From the NCBI RefSeq assembly GCF_028554725.1, contig NC_071668.1, positions 59,924,232-59,988,231 of the forward strand: a stretch of 64,000 nucleotides of DNA. Reading direction: 5' to 3'. Each line of letters starts with the position of its first letter. Position 1 is the stretch's first letter. A program made the position numbers and the translations under genes. The notes beneath the pieces were generated by a model that saw only the letters and a list, made by a program, of their open reading frames with translations, was not told the origin of the DNA and ran no database searches. Shown in pieces: positions 46,674-59,864 of this stretch. Source of the DNA: Zeugodacus cucurbitae. Taxonomy: Eukaryota; Arthropoda; Insecta; Diptera; Tephritidae.

Positions 46674-49600
46674 AATATATGTGTATGTACACACGTATGT
46701 TTTGTTTAATGTTTGCGCAATACCCCAGCATCAGCATTTACAGATTGATACTTTTGTATTGTAGCTGATAAAGCTCTTAATATTGCAATGAAGTTGAGTT
46801 CTTACAATTTGTGTCTTCTTTTCTTTGTATTATCATGTTGCTGAGCATGTTTGTGCCAACTTGTTATTATGTATTGACGAAAAGTCAACATTCACCAAGG
46901 AGCTCTGTCAAGAGATTTCAATTCATTATTATCATTAATAACAAATAGAATAATGTTAATAATTTGAAATAACGTCGACATTTTGCGCGAGATACAAAAG
47001 ACATAGATTTGGCTCTAAGCATATCATTTTATTTTCCAAAATAAAATAAATATTTTCATTTTTTTTACATAACACTAAAGTGAACAAAGTCATATCAAAG
47101 TTTTTGATGAATGTATTAATCTTGTCACCGTGTATAAATATACACTAAATGAATGTATAAAATCTGTTTCTAATATACATATTATAGACTCAGTGAACAT
47201 TCAAATGTGTTTAAGTAGTTGTATAATTCTCTGACAATACATTATTTAAGTCCGACTATTTTACAACTTCTACATGTGACATAGACCACAGCTCTATAGT
47301 CACTTAAGGGAGAACAAAGTTGCATCCTTAGTACATACGTATATATATATACGACGAATCTAAATACGAAATTAAAGAATGGAGATTGCAAGAAATGGAT
47401 CGTACAAATAAACAAAAAAATTATACCGAGAAAGTGAAAACATTTAAGTTGTGTGTTGAGAAAATATTCTCTAACGGTAACCACAAATACAATGAACACT
47501 TCCCACAGCGCAATGCCAAGATTGTCCAACAATCGTTTCCAATTTAAATTAACTCGTATACTTAATTTCATTTCTTAATTTGTTAGTGTTGTTATTTAGA
47601 GTATGAAAACATTCCGGAGAGATTAAATTTATAAAATAGAAAGAATATTATCTAAGTTGTCTAAAAGGGAAAGTGAGATAATGTACCTGATGCACTTGAT
47701 TGCTAAATTTAGAAGAACCAAATTGACATATTAACTGTTAACATTTTTTAAAAAAATGTTTAATTCAAGTTCTTCACAAACAATAGTATTTTAAAACTCG
47801 TAACAGGAATTTTACAACAATCAATTAACTGATTTCTTTCTCATTATTCTCCCTAACAGTTTTCTTCCAATTTCTTTCGCCTAAGTACTCGCTGACACAA
47901 ATCCCATCTAACACATATACCAACATATGCCCTCACATACATATACCAGTCGCTTCCATTTGCAATCGTACAAACATGACTAGCGAACAACAATTGATTG
48001 TTGACAAGCAACTAACACATGTTGCCACACACAAACACCAAATATGTATATCTTTACACACTCAGAATGGACCACATCAACAACACTATGCAGAGAGACA
48101 TAGAGTAAGGTGGTAAGCATAGTTAGGTGGTGCTTCCTACATACAAACACCCGTTGTTGGATGGTGTGTAGTTGTTTGGATGTTCTGCGGCTATTCACTT
48201 TTATGACCTTAACACGCTTGCAGGCGCTCGTTGCTGAAATAGGCAGTTTGGCCTAAACGCTAATCAAAAGGCAACCAGGCAATTCCAGTAAGTGATGATG
48301 GCTGTTGGCTGCTAACTGCTGATAGTTGATGTGATGTTAACATGTTGTTGCTGTTTGATTGAAAGTTGGCATGGTTTCCGCAGCAGGTACATATGCTCAT
48401 AAGCGACATGACGTGGACTAATAACATAATTGGTGTATCTAATAACAGAATATGGTATGCTGAGATTTTGGTTTTAGCAACAATTTGTCAATTCACACTG
48501 TAAAGGAGTAGTAAAAGATTTATATTTGTAGTTTGCAATTCCAAATATTTATATTCCTTACGTGCTTTCGAAATTGTTAAATTGAACTGAAAAATGAAAA
48601 TAAAATTTATATAAATTTATATATAAATAAAATTTATATTTTATCAACACAAGTATCAACATAAATATCTATCTAACTGCAAAAATAATATAATAAATAT
48701 CAACTTCATGTTTCTCAGATTTATTTACACCTGCTTCTTAATATTATTCAGTAATTTCAGTTATTTTTTAGATATATTCACCATATATTGGTCTGTATAA
48801 AATTTAGTTGGAAATGTGTTCGAAATGTTTCCACATCATACTACGAAAAATAATTTTTATTTTACCAATAATTTTACCATGATTTTAAGATCTTCTCCAC
48901 ATAGGAAAATCTAATTCACAGGAAATTACAAAAATGCATATGCGAAATTTCACAACATTGGAGGCAAACATACTAACACTCACTTTTCTAACCAACAATT
49001 ATTCTTAATGCACTGTTGATATTCGAAAAATTTTGTTCCCAAGCCACAATAAAATCCAGTAACAGCACCAACATCAATTTACTGTCAATAAGAAAATATT
49101 TGCACACATGCATAACATGCATATGCGCTTAGTATATGCAATTTCAGTGCAAGTTCATTGGAAATATTTTACGAAATTGGGTCTTCAGTGAGCACTACAA
49201 AATAAAGTTTAAAGTTCTCATACTAAAAGCATAAGAGAGATCTTTGAAATAAATCAAAATCAAAATAAAATAAATCAATAAATCAAATTTGGCTAAAAAC
49301 ATAATATTATTTTAAAAGTCTTCAACATTTATGGAACAGAGGCTTGTTCATCAACTATATTATATAAATATACCATTAGGTTATAAATAAAAAAATATTG
49401 GAATTCTTGTTTAGTTGAAATCTTAGTATTAAAGTTATTGTTGGTGAGTAAAACTATAATATTTCGAAACTATAACATCTGCACCATATACATTATATTT
49501 AATTAAGTGTAAAGAACACGAGAAAGTAATGTAGGCGTACGAGTTGAAATTATACACATTTCTTTGTTTTTAATGTTGTTACTATCTTTCCGCATTTAAT

Positions 49601-51084
49601 CACGAGGAAACCAGCTGGCGTAATGCGGAAATTAATGCCAAACATTTGCCCATCCATTAGTTGTTAATTTACTGTATTTTGTTTGGCTGCTTATGTTTGC
49701 CATCTGCGAGAGTTACTGCGAATACTCGTATTACCAATACGCTATAGCATATGCTTAAATACAGTACCCTTTAACAACATTAAAAATAGAAAATTCCCAT
49801 AAAAGTCAGCACAACTTGAGGCAAACTCCATTATGAATATGAATATATGGACTGCTATTTCCTGTGGATTCAGTCGCCTCTGTGGTTAATATAATATATA
49901 CATATATGTTTCATGTCTGAGTCTATTCAACTGCCTTGGGTGATATTTCAAATCAAATGTGCCATGCACATTTTGGATTGTTATATGTATGTATACACAC
50001 ACATACATACATAGATTCACGGTTCTGTTTCGGGCATACAAATGCCGTATACAATGTAATGTTACGATCGTTATAAAATACTCTGAGCGTAAACATGAAC
50101 TTAAAGCAGAACATTCTGAACACAACATATATTCTATGGTATCGGTCAAATCTATTTAGGTAATACTTATTATATTCAAAAGTATGCTGATAGTTCTCCG
50201 TAGCTGGGTTGGTGCGTATGAGCAACCTTTTCATTAATATGAACAAGTAGCTGACGTTGACAGTAATGGTTTGGTAAATAAAAAACAAAACGGTAGATTT
50301 TACACCATTTGTCTAAGTATTATATTTTTATATTCTACAACATTATTCTTAGAACCGTAAATGATGGAGAATTGAGGAAATATATGAATAATTACTTATG
50401 ACAAAGTCGTTATTATGCAAACATTTATAATTTCAATTTATGCTATTTGATATAAAAGTTTTAAAGGACTCATTGTGTGCTTTATATCATTCCTACTATA
50501 CCCGATGATTATCATTTTACCTTTTGACTTTTATAAGAATTTCCCTCAGATGGTTTTCCGGAAACTCCTAAAATCTTCTATATGTTTCACTAGAAATCGT
50601 TCTAGTTAATTTCCACATAACGAAATAAATAAGTCACATCGGTATTAGGAAATAAATCACCAACAAGTGTGAAACAATTTTGCGCTATTTAAACCAAACT
50701 CTTCTCAAATATATGTATACACACATATGTACATATGCGTGTGCATAAAAATCCGCATACACATGCGCTTTTATAGTTAGATTTTGGTTTTGTGGCAAAC
50801 TTATTGCACCGTAACCACAAACCATGAAGCAAAACAGAAACAAGCGTTAAGCGTGACAGGCAGGCTATCGCAATGCCACAGGCGGTGCCAACAGCGCTTT
50901 CCCTATTTTCTGCCTTTTGCCAACGCGTTTGTTCAAATTTTCACACGCCGTCATGGCAAGTGAGCAAAGAATTACACAGCATCACACGGATACAGACTGC
51001 TTCCGACAATTTGAAATTTTGTTGGTCTAAATTACCTTCTCTGCCTTTTTCCTTCTTGTCGTCACTCCTTCCCATTGGAGTTCC
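46674..51084. other. longest gene-free stretch, nothing recognised
   Basis: More than 4 kb of A/T-rich DNA with TATA-type tracts near 48600 and CATA/CACA microsatellite sequence near 49985 and 50715. Minus frames at 47242-47571, 49886-50149 and 49953-50288 overlap these repeats and look spurious. Confidence 0.4.
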
Positions 51085-51165
51085 TACGCACTTTGATGCG
51101 CTTAACTTCTTTAGCGGTCACCGAATTCGTCAAGTGAAGCTATGCAACGACAATGTAGCGAAGAA
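51085..51165 (+). repeat. duplicated block S, copy 2
   Basis: Matches 5640-5740 around TTAACTTCTTTAGCGGTCAC, AATTCGTCAAGTGAAGCTAT and GCAACG. Non-coding as far as can be seen. Confidence 0.45.
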
Positions 51166-52099
51166 GCATTGAAAGGCAAAACTGTCAGGCTTCATCACTA
51201 CATCTACAATGGTAAGAAAAACAAGCAACTGAAATATTGAGAAAGGTTGCTTGGCGGTGGCAAATAAGGCAAGTTTGTGTGATGTTTGGTGCCATTTTTT
51301 CTTGTTGCTGGTGTTCTCAGACTGCTAATTTATTTATACATACTTAGGCAATCCGAATAAACTTTCAATAAGGTCATCCGCAAAGCTTTGTATTATTACT
51401 CATGCTCACCGATATACTGAATATGGTTTATAGCATAATTAATAGATAAGAAGTAAAACAAACAAAGAAGGACAAAAGACGATTGGATGAATTTGCATGA
51501 ATTTCTTCTCTGGTGATGAAGTTCTGTCCCATAGTCACTTCTCTCCCAAATAAGTACCCTCTACCTCATCTTAAAATTATTTTTCCTTACGCTTTGATGC
51601 CTTTGTTTCCTTTATTTTCTAGTATACAAACTATGTAAGTATTTTGCATCAGTTTTTCTTCTCCCAACAGTCCCAACTCTATTTCTATCGCCATTTGCAA
51701 CAAATTGCTTTTATAACAGACGGCGTAAATAATTAAATACAAAAACTATAATACTAAACGCTGCTCATTCCATTCCACACTATCTTCATTTCAACATGCA
51801 TTTTTGCAGAGAAAATTGTTGTATTTAGATACTATTTTTCTAATTTACACCACTAAATAATTTAATGCAACGTTTTGTGTGCAAATGGCAAGGGGATTAA
51901 GTGTTGTACTATGTATGTATATGTGCTGGAAGATGAGGAAAAAATATATAAATTATAATTAAGACAGCTAAACTGCTTGGCGTTTAGGACAATGAGTGTT
52001 ACAAATTGATATAAATCAGTTGGTATATAATAGCCTTTTCAGCCGATTATAGTTCAATTAAAAATTAATGTAGAAAAATTAGATTTTTATTTTGTATTG
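51166..52099. other. AT-rich DNA, nothing recognised
   Basis: No coding-like segment or element end is seen. Confidence 0.4.
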
Positions 52100-52190
52100 T
52101 AAATCGATCTAAATCAGCGTTTTAATCGAGCAAAGGCCGGTAGAGTGATCAATTAGCTCCTGTGTAAAAATGCTATAAGGGAACTAGCTT
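52100..52190 (+). repeat. short MITE-like repeat, copy 2
   Basis: AAATCGATCTAAATCAGCG, ATCGAGCAAAGGCCGG, TGATCAATTAGCTCCTGTGT and ATGCTATAAGG align with 29376-29465. Confidence 0.55.
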
Positions 52191-53577
52191 GTTAACAATT
52201 TATTAAACTTTCTGTGATAGCTAATAGTGCCAATAGTTTGGATAAACAATCCTCGTAGCAGCGTTGTGATCTTTCATTTCTATTTATCTAGGCATTCTGT
52301 ACACATAACTACTTACCTAGTACCTAGTTTATATCAACCAACACAGAAATTGTTCTGAAAAAGCATACTAAAACACTAAGTGGCCGCACAACCACACGAA
52401 TGTTTATAAAGGTCACATAAACACAGTATAGTCCAGCATTATTCTTTTTACTTTCGCACCAGTGAAGGAGAGAACTAGTAAAAATATAGTAAGTAGACAC
52501 AAACACGTACACAACATGTCTTAGTTTATCCAACGACAGTTGGAGTTTTATGCGCACATAGCATTGCCATTGCGATTGCCCTTATCAATAGTCTTAGCAT
52601 CTAGTTTACTATTTTCTGTACTTTGTACGATTTCTATTACTATTGGTCTATCTTTGCACATTGATAGTGATATCAAGTGTGTTCGCGTATATTCGAGAGA
52701 GTGTGTGTAAATTCGTGTATGTATGACCCGCAATCTGTAACACTGCGCTTTTATTTGTTGTGCGCTTTTTATTGTGCATTCAATACGCTGCAGTTTTCAC
52801 TGCCATGCCAACGCCTTGGTTTATTTTATATCCCACTTTTGAATAGAATTGGCTTCATGGCATTTCACCATCGTGGCTGTTTTCCAAGATACGTTGTTTT
52901 CCTTCTCGCCAATGCTTTGCTGTTATGGTGTATTTCTTTAACGTATTTTCTTTTTCTCTTTAATTTTTTCTTGCTTATTGCTTACTGGTGTGTGGAAGGG
53001 AAAATCACAATCACAATAAATCAATTCAAAGTTCCAGAAAAAATTACAGTTATATATAAAACTACACAGAAACCAACAAACGGAAAGTAATCGAAATGAA
53101 ATTCTATATTCTATATGTATGTATACAATGCCAACATAAGTCTTATAACCAAAAAACCCACAGCTGTCATACAAATCTGCGTTCAAAAAGCACTTCCAAC
53201 AATAAGTAAAAGATGTAAAGCTTTTCAGCACTTCATTAGCATAATGAAAATCAAATTTTCTTACTAGTCGAAGTTGTTGTTGTTTTATTTCCTCCTCTCA
53301 ACATTTCATTGACAACTACTTTCACTTTTCTAATTTTTTATATTTCGTTTATTTCCAATATTTTTGAACTTAATAATAAGAATTAATATAAGAATTCCTC
53401 ACCGTGGCTATGACAATAGAGCTTATGAGTTATCTAAGGCGATTTTAAAACATTGCAAAATTTTGAAAATTAAATTTCGGTTTCTAATTTCTGCGTTAAC
53501 GATAACAATAAATATGTATGCTTGTTATTATGTAAATAAAATTATGTATTTATGGAAAAACTAAAAAAACTGTATTA
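52191..53577. other. non-coding DNA; one hydrophobic frame not credited
   Basis: A 137-codon plus frame at 52677-53090 is rich in Phe/Leu/Cys because the strand is T-rich. It resembles no family I know, and I do not count it as a gene. Confidence 0.35.
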
Positions 53578-54848
53578 AACAAGTAAGGAAGGGCTAAGTT
53601 CGGGTGTAACCGAACATTTTATACTCTCGCAATTTATTTATTTAACTTTATTTATATTATATAATACACAATTTGACCGACATATTCGTCATATATATTG
53701 TATAAAGTCCATTGAAAGTTGGAAACCATAATATTAGGTTAGAAGCACCGAGGTCCTTGTGTTCGTTATATGGTGCTTACTTTATATATTGTAAAGTAAA
53801 CGATTCAGACCGACTTCAGAGTTCTGGTATATAGGAAGTAGGCGTGGTTGTGAAGCGATTTGGCCTATTTTCACAACATATCATTGGGATGTAAAGAAAC
53901 TATTACAAACCAAGTTTCATTGAAATCGGTTGAATAGTTCCTGAGATATGTTTTTTGACCCTAAAGTGGGCGACGCCACGCCTATTTTCGATTTTGTAAA
54001 AAAATCTGAGTGCAGCTTCCATTGCCATTTCTTATGTGAAATTTAGTGTTTCTGACGTTTTTCTTTAGTGAGTTAACCCACTCTAAGTAATTTTCAACCG
54101 AAACTCTGCATGGGAGGTGGGCGTGGTTATTAGCCGATTTCTTTCATTTTTGGACTGTATTAAGAAGTTGGTAAAGAAAACGACTGCAGATAGTTTGGTT
54201 TATATAGCTCTATTGGTTTGCGACCTAAAAATTATTCTTCATACCAAATTTTATTTCCATAGCTTTATTTATGGCTTAGTTATGGTACTTTATATGTTTT
54301 CGGTTTTCGCCATTTTGTGGGCGTGGCAGTATAATTGCCTCGACAGCTTGTGGTCTGAAGTTTATGGACGACCTATATTTCGAGCAACAATGTCCCTAAA
54401 ACGGTTCAAAAAAATTACCGCCATTTTGCGTTTTGATAAACGTTCCGATCGAGTAGGAGCTGCTATATTACAAGCTCTTAGTAAAAATCATCATAAAGTC
54501 ATAGAAGGCATAAAATTTAATAATCCCTTATTAATTAATAAACTTCGACTCCCTAACCGTTCATAGGTAATATTAGCCAAACAAAACAACCCTGAAGAAC
54601 ATAATCCAGCTTTACAAACAGCTAATTGAGCGTAGGAAAACTCTTCCTCGGACAAATGCATCGCTGGAATTAGTACAACGAGTGAAGACAGGTGTTCTGA
54701 GACATTCGGATTTGAACTCCACTCTTCACCCTGATCACTTTGGTATATATAACCATATATCTAACTCGTTTAGTTTTGGGTGTTACAAACAACCGTTATG
54801 TGAACAAAACTATAATACTCTCTTTAGCAACTTTGTTGCGAGAGTATA
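53578..54848 (+). mobile_element. DINE-1-like element carrying a foreign insert
   Basis: Standard start (AACAAGTAAGGAAGGGCTAA) and end (TTGCGAGAGTATAA). Between GTGGGCGTGGCAGT (about 54317-54330) and ACATTCGGATTTGAACTCC (about 54702) the usual 3' blocks, including the tetranucleotide tract, are replaced by about 370 bases of unrelated DNA whose first third is piggyBac coding sequence. Confidence 0.75.
54331..54445 (+). pseudogene. piggyBac transposase fragment inside the DINE-like element
   Basis: Reads LDSLWSEVYGRPIFRATMSL then KRFKKITAILRFDKRSDR, matching the LW..YGRPIFRATMS..RF..I...LRFD segment upstream of the first catalytic aspartate in piggyBac transposases. The homology stops after SDR. 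The following ~255 bases contain another open run (VGAAILQALSKNHHKVIEG) that I do not recognise. It does not overlap the domain covered by the relic at 958-1500. Confidence 0.72.
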
Positions 54849-56879
54849 AAAATGTTTTGAAAAGTGCTTAGATTATTATTGTGGACTTTCCATATAATTA
54901 AATTTGAAGCGCCTAATTTAATGATTTGAAGAGTTTCATTGCATTAATTAAATGCAAATTTATTTAAATGTAAAAAGTTTCAAGTTCCTTATTTAGGTTT
55001 TATGAACATTGCACACCCTTATTTTATGGTTACGTATACGCCATGGAAAATCATGATCAGCACTTTTGGAATGTACGATCATTTTCTTTAGCTGAATTGT
55101 GTATTTTGCAAAGCTTATTAAGCACTCCTTTCAATTATTTTTCATCAAAGATTACAATTACAAATTTCATAATACCTTTGGCTAATTACAAGTATTTCCG
55201 ATGCAAAGCAAATTTTTAATTCAATTTGCATAAAAATCTTTAAAGTATGCTTCCAAAAAATTTTGTTTCTGTCTGTATGCAAATCTGATCTGTGTCCGAA
55301 ATTACAAAAAAAAAAATAATTCACTGACTATTCGTTTGATGTGGCAGCATGGCGTGCAATTTCCGCAACACAAAGTAATGATATTAAGCTTCTTTTGCGC
55401 AGTTAAGTAATTGCAATGTAGAAGAGCAGTCTACATACGCCTCATGTACAATATTTTAACCTCATTGTGCGCGCGAACGCTTCACTGCGTTGCTTTGATG
55501 TAGTTCAACTACACGCAGACGTTTTTCCACAGAATTGCAGTCAATACCATTGCTTAATTTCACGTTCTGAAACTGAGCCTGCATTATAGTCGGATTATTA
55601 TCAATTAAGCAATCAGTATGTCTGCCTGCATATACTCGTAGATGTTGAAATATATTCACATTATTGGAAGGCATAGATGTATTTAAATATAAGGTACGTT
55701 AATGCCGCATAAACGAGCCGATTAATTTCCATGTCAGCCAGAAGCACAAACGCTCACCGTTAGTGTGATATGATACGATAAAGCCTGTGCATTATAGTAG
55801 AGCAGTCATGGCTATGGTTATGAGTGGCAATGGAAATCACTTAACACTGTCATTAATTCGTTATGTATCCATAAGTATATTGAATATATGTATTTATAGT
55901 TTTTGCTTATTAATGTCAAACATATTTTTGTAGTATGGTAAATTCGTTTTTAATGGCACCATGAATATTTTAAGCTTCGTTCGAGTAAAAATTATTTTTT
56001 TATAGAGAGTCTAAATTTAAACTTGCTACGTTTCGTTTGTTTTTTAAGAGAATTCCTCTTTGTTTATTACAGCCGGGATATTCTGTCATGAAAATTTTTG
56101 ACGAAGCTGGATGAGAGTTGGAGAAATATACTCAAAATCTTCCAGAATTTCAATAGCTGGAATTGAAACCATTTTATTTCGCCTTTCTATGAAAAATTAA
56201 AATTACAACATTTTGTAATATTTAATATTTAATTAAGTTCTAATTAAAATTTTATATCACATGTTATTTGATTTCTGACAAAAAATATTATCCCAAACTC
56301 GTTTATAACTCAAATGAATAAATAATAAATTTCATCGGCTTATACCCGAGAACTCAGTATCTATTATAATAAATATGTAATGCACGGAACTTTAATTAAA
56401 ACTTTATGTCAGATTGATGCTTGCTCTTTTGTTCTTAGTATACATAAAGGCGCATTGCCCATTGTTGAAATATTTTACGAAACAATTCTATAAGAATATT
56501 TGTAAAATTGTAAGTATGTTTTATATGTACATGTATGCAGCAATTCCAAATTTGCATGTCAGCTCAGCGGTCTTTGCATATGACAACCCACTTTCTCGTT
56601 TCCGCAATTGCTTTTTGGTCTCAAAATACATTTTCAATTAACGCAATCCAATAACTGTATAACAGATGCATATATTAAATATATATAACTCTATGTGTTT
56701 TTGTAGCAAATATACTCAGTTTACTAAACTATGCGAATAATTTGCACAAGAATTCCAATTTCTGCTACAATATAAGAGGAATATTGAAAATATATATTCT
56801 TGAGTGTTGTTACGCGCGGAACAATTGTGTGTATGCATACTTGATCTTACATGTATTTAAGTAACATATTCAGTCTACA
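54849..56879. other. AT-rich DNA, nothing recognised
   Basis: Frames at 55462-55674 (minus) and 56414-56641 (plus) are unremarkable. No element ends are seen. Confidence 0.4.
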
Positions 56880-57120
56880 TTTTGTGCATTTTATTATGTA
56901 GCAAGTGAGTTGTCAAGCTGACGCTACCTACCACATGAATGTGAATGTAACAGCTGTAACTATGGTTGAGAATTGTTATGTTGCTCTTTGCGTACATAAT
57001 ATAAATTAAATTATTTGAAAAACAGTTTCGTACCACTACGATTGACATTTAAAGGAACTGAATTTTATTCAGAATTACTATTAAAAAATAAAAATTTGAA
57101 TTAACTGCAGTTAATATGGG
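56880..57120 (+). repeat. duplicated block R, copy 2
   Basis: AACAGCTGTAACTATGGTTG and AATTGTTATG parallel the block at 39440-39720, which also lies a few hundred bases to 3 kb before a block Q copy. Confidence 0.4.
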
Positions 57121-57437
57121 TTTTCTACTAACTTCTTTAATATCAAAATGATTTAGGGAAATGCAGAAAAATCTCAAATTAAATATGGAAAATTGTACTG
57201 ATATATTTTTGCAGCTATAGTGGTGCCTCTTCTTTTATAACTAACTAGCGCCTTTATACATTTATCTACGTAATAAAAACTCTTTAATTTAAAAAAGAAA
57301 ATAATTGAATATAATGAACAATATGTGACTTAAAACAATAAAAATATTCATCAAAAAACTTTAAAATATTTCTCGAGATCAGTCTATGTTCCTCTTATAT
57401 TCCCAATCCGCATTTTTAAGTTACGTTATGCATATTT

Positions 57438-57710
57438 ATGTGGGATGGCATCCCTGACAAAAAGGGACATTTAGAAAAAGGGACAGCACTAAAACACATA
57501 GCGTGGGTTTCTTCCATTTTTGCTAGACACAGTTCTGAAGGTAGCCATCAAGCTAACATCGCGTCGCGCGCAGCTATATTGAAAATTATAAGTTAATGTG
57601 AAATAAAAGATATAGAAGCAAAACTGTAATAAATACGTTAGTGTAAACTAAAAGAAATAGAAACAAAACTGAAACAAATAAAACCAAAAAGCATTAACTA
57701 AAGTTTGGTG
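57438..57710 (+). repeat. possible LTR relic (weak)
   Basis: Starts TGTGGGATGGCATCCCTGAC with an inverted GGGATG/CATCCC core, runs through a purine-rich A-heavy leader, and is followed by TTTGGTGGTTGTG, which resembles the spacing after a 5' LTR in BEL/Pao-type retrotransposons. No gag/pol sequence or second LTR is seen, so this may be ordinary DNA. Confidence 0.22.
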
Positions 57711-58631
57711 GTTGTGAAAAAAGGAGAAATAAGACGAAGAAAGTGTGTCGAACCCCACAATTTATTTATTTATTTATAATAATTTAAATCTTAAAATCTA
57801 ATTAATATAAATCAAATAATACGATTATTTGTGTTAGCCTAAAAGTGAAACACTCATTTATAACTCGAAACCACTGAGATTATTTTGAAAAAGCTTGCGG
57901 GAATATACTTAGCCACAGAGCTATTTTCCAATATTTGCGTATTTAACGAAACAAATGTGAGCCTATAGTAAAGATGGGTATGATGTAAACAAATATGGAT
58001 CTATAATATATATAACAGTGGTATAATTTCATTTACCCATAAATACATTTATTCACATAAATATACCCTTGTTCTAAGACTTCCGGAGATTTTCGTTTAA
58101 TTAGGAAATGAGAATGCAATTGAATTTCTCTTATAGATTTATAACTCCTATAACAAATTTAAGAATTTGATACTCAGAAAAATCAACAGCAGAAGCGGCA
58201 TCAAAAACATTCACAATAATAACGATTAATAATGACGTCACGTTCCTACAACAACAAACATTTCGTGTACGCCTTACAACTCCAATAAATTATCATAAAT
58301 CTGATTAATATGCCACAAAATGTCTCCCGTTACATGTGGCGTCTTCAACAATTGTCTTGCCATAATTGTATTTGCACAATGCGCGTACAACGTGATGCAA
58401 ATGTGTACGCTGAAGTGCGTGATATAATTAAAATTTGCGTAAATTCCACAGAGAGAAAAGCTATATTATTGCATTATGTGTAAGTGCAGCCACAGAGAAA
58501 GATATTTACAATTTGAATCGAGCCGGAATCCAATAGAAAGCTACAAAAGTAGACCGATAGGGTCAGCAAACGACGCCATAATTTTACCAGCTATTTTGTC
58601 ATTTCTCTTCAGTAAGATTTGCCATTTCATC
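57711..58631. other. AT-rich DNA, nothing recognised
   Basis: No coding-like segment before the transposase relic. Confidence 0.4.
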
Positions 58632-59124
58632 ATGGAAATATATACGATCCAACAACGAGTTGAAATTATTAAAATTTACTACCGAAATTCGGAGTCAGTG
58701 GCTTCAACTTTAAGAGTGCTACGCCCAATCCACACAAACCCCATGAGGCACCATTTCATCTCGAACAAATTATGGTTTGGTGCGGTTTATGGGCCGGCGG
58801 CGTCATTGGGCCGTACTTCTTCCGTGATGATCAAGACCATCACATTACTGTGAATGGGAATGAATTGGATGATATGGGCTTGGACAATATGTGGTTCCAA
58901 CAGGATGGCACCACAGCCACACAGTCAATTGACCGCCTATGTCGTGTCATTTGATGTCGTTAGACTATTTCCTGTGGAGCTACGTCATGTCTATGGTCTA
59001 TGCCGACAAGTCAGCGACGATTGCTGAACTTCGTACGAATATCGATTTATGCTTAGAAACCGCCGAAAATTGGATTCAGCGTTTGGACTTTTGCAAGCGT
59101 GCCCGTAGTGGCCATGCAAAATAA
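58632..59124 (+). pseudogene. Tc1/mariner-type transposase, decayed copy 2
   Basis: Begins MEIYTIQQRVEIIKIYYRNS, jumps by a large deletion to MVWCGLWAGGVIGPYFFRDD, then LDNMWFQQDGTTATQS, SLDYFLWSYVMSMVYADKSA, and ends LDFCKRARSGHAK at TAA 59122-59124. The order matches the relic at 33545-34415. The DNA-binding middle, the SDEAHF aspartate and part of the C-terminal catalytic segment are missing, and three frames must be combined. It is a deletion derivative with no active site. Confidence 0.78.
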
Positions 59125-59864
59125 ATCGAGTTAAATACATAATAGCATCTTGCAAAGTTTTCGGTTGCTAAGGCATGCATTGTGCATTTTATACAAAAAA
59201 GTTTGTCGTTGGAAATATTTAAATAAAAATCTACAGAACTTTTCCAAACAAATTGTTGCAGTTTAACCAAATGTGGCAAGCAAATATGTAAATTTTTGAT
59301 GCACAACTTCGAACACATATGAAATTTTCACTATTTATTTAAACGCATACATACAAGTTCAAAGCCTCTTTATATTGTTGCAATTCTCTTATTTCCTAAT
59401 TTTTTTCAATATCTTCACAATAATTCCCACTTTCTCACATAATCAAATTAAATTAGTTGATCTTCACTTTGTTCTCTCTTGAGAGTTTATTGTCGCTTAG
59501 TTGATACTAAATGTGAAGGTTTATAAACTGTGTCTATGTGAAATCTTAAGAAAGTTGACAAATGCGAGGAATAAGATCCTAAGCGGTATAACCAGGTGTC
59601 TACAGACCTACATGTATGGTAAGAGTATTTGAACCAAAATCCGACCCAGCAACCATAATCGGACAGATTATTGCACAAATGTATCAATTAGGTCAATTTA
59701 GCTCTGAGTTGCCCTCCCTATTACCACTTGGTAATAATACATTGCGCTAATAAATATATATGTATGTATATCTTTTATTTTAAAAAGAATCAACTGTAAA
59801 AGTTAAACCTATTAATATGTTTCCTTTTTGTATATTCAATCGTGTGTATAAAGGTATATACTTC
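59125..59864. other. AT-rich DNA, nothing recognised
   Basis: Spacer between the transposase relic and the LINE fragment. Confidence 0.4.

Noticed and set aside
52677..53090. 137-codon open frame, plus strand
   Set aside because: Strongly hydrophobic only because the strand is T-rich; no splice sites, homologous motif or regular signal-peptide layout. An overlapping minus-strand frame is also open.
54117..54566. 149-codon plus frame
   Set aside because: A chance fusion of non-coding DINE-like sequence with the inserted piggyBac fragment; only residues from LDSLWSEVYG to SDR are protein-derived.
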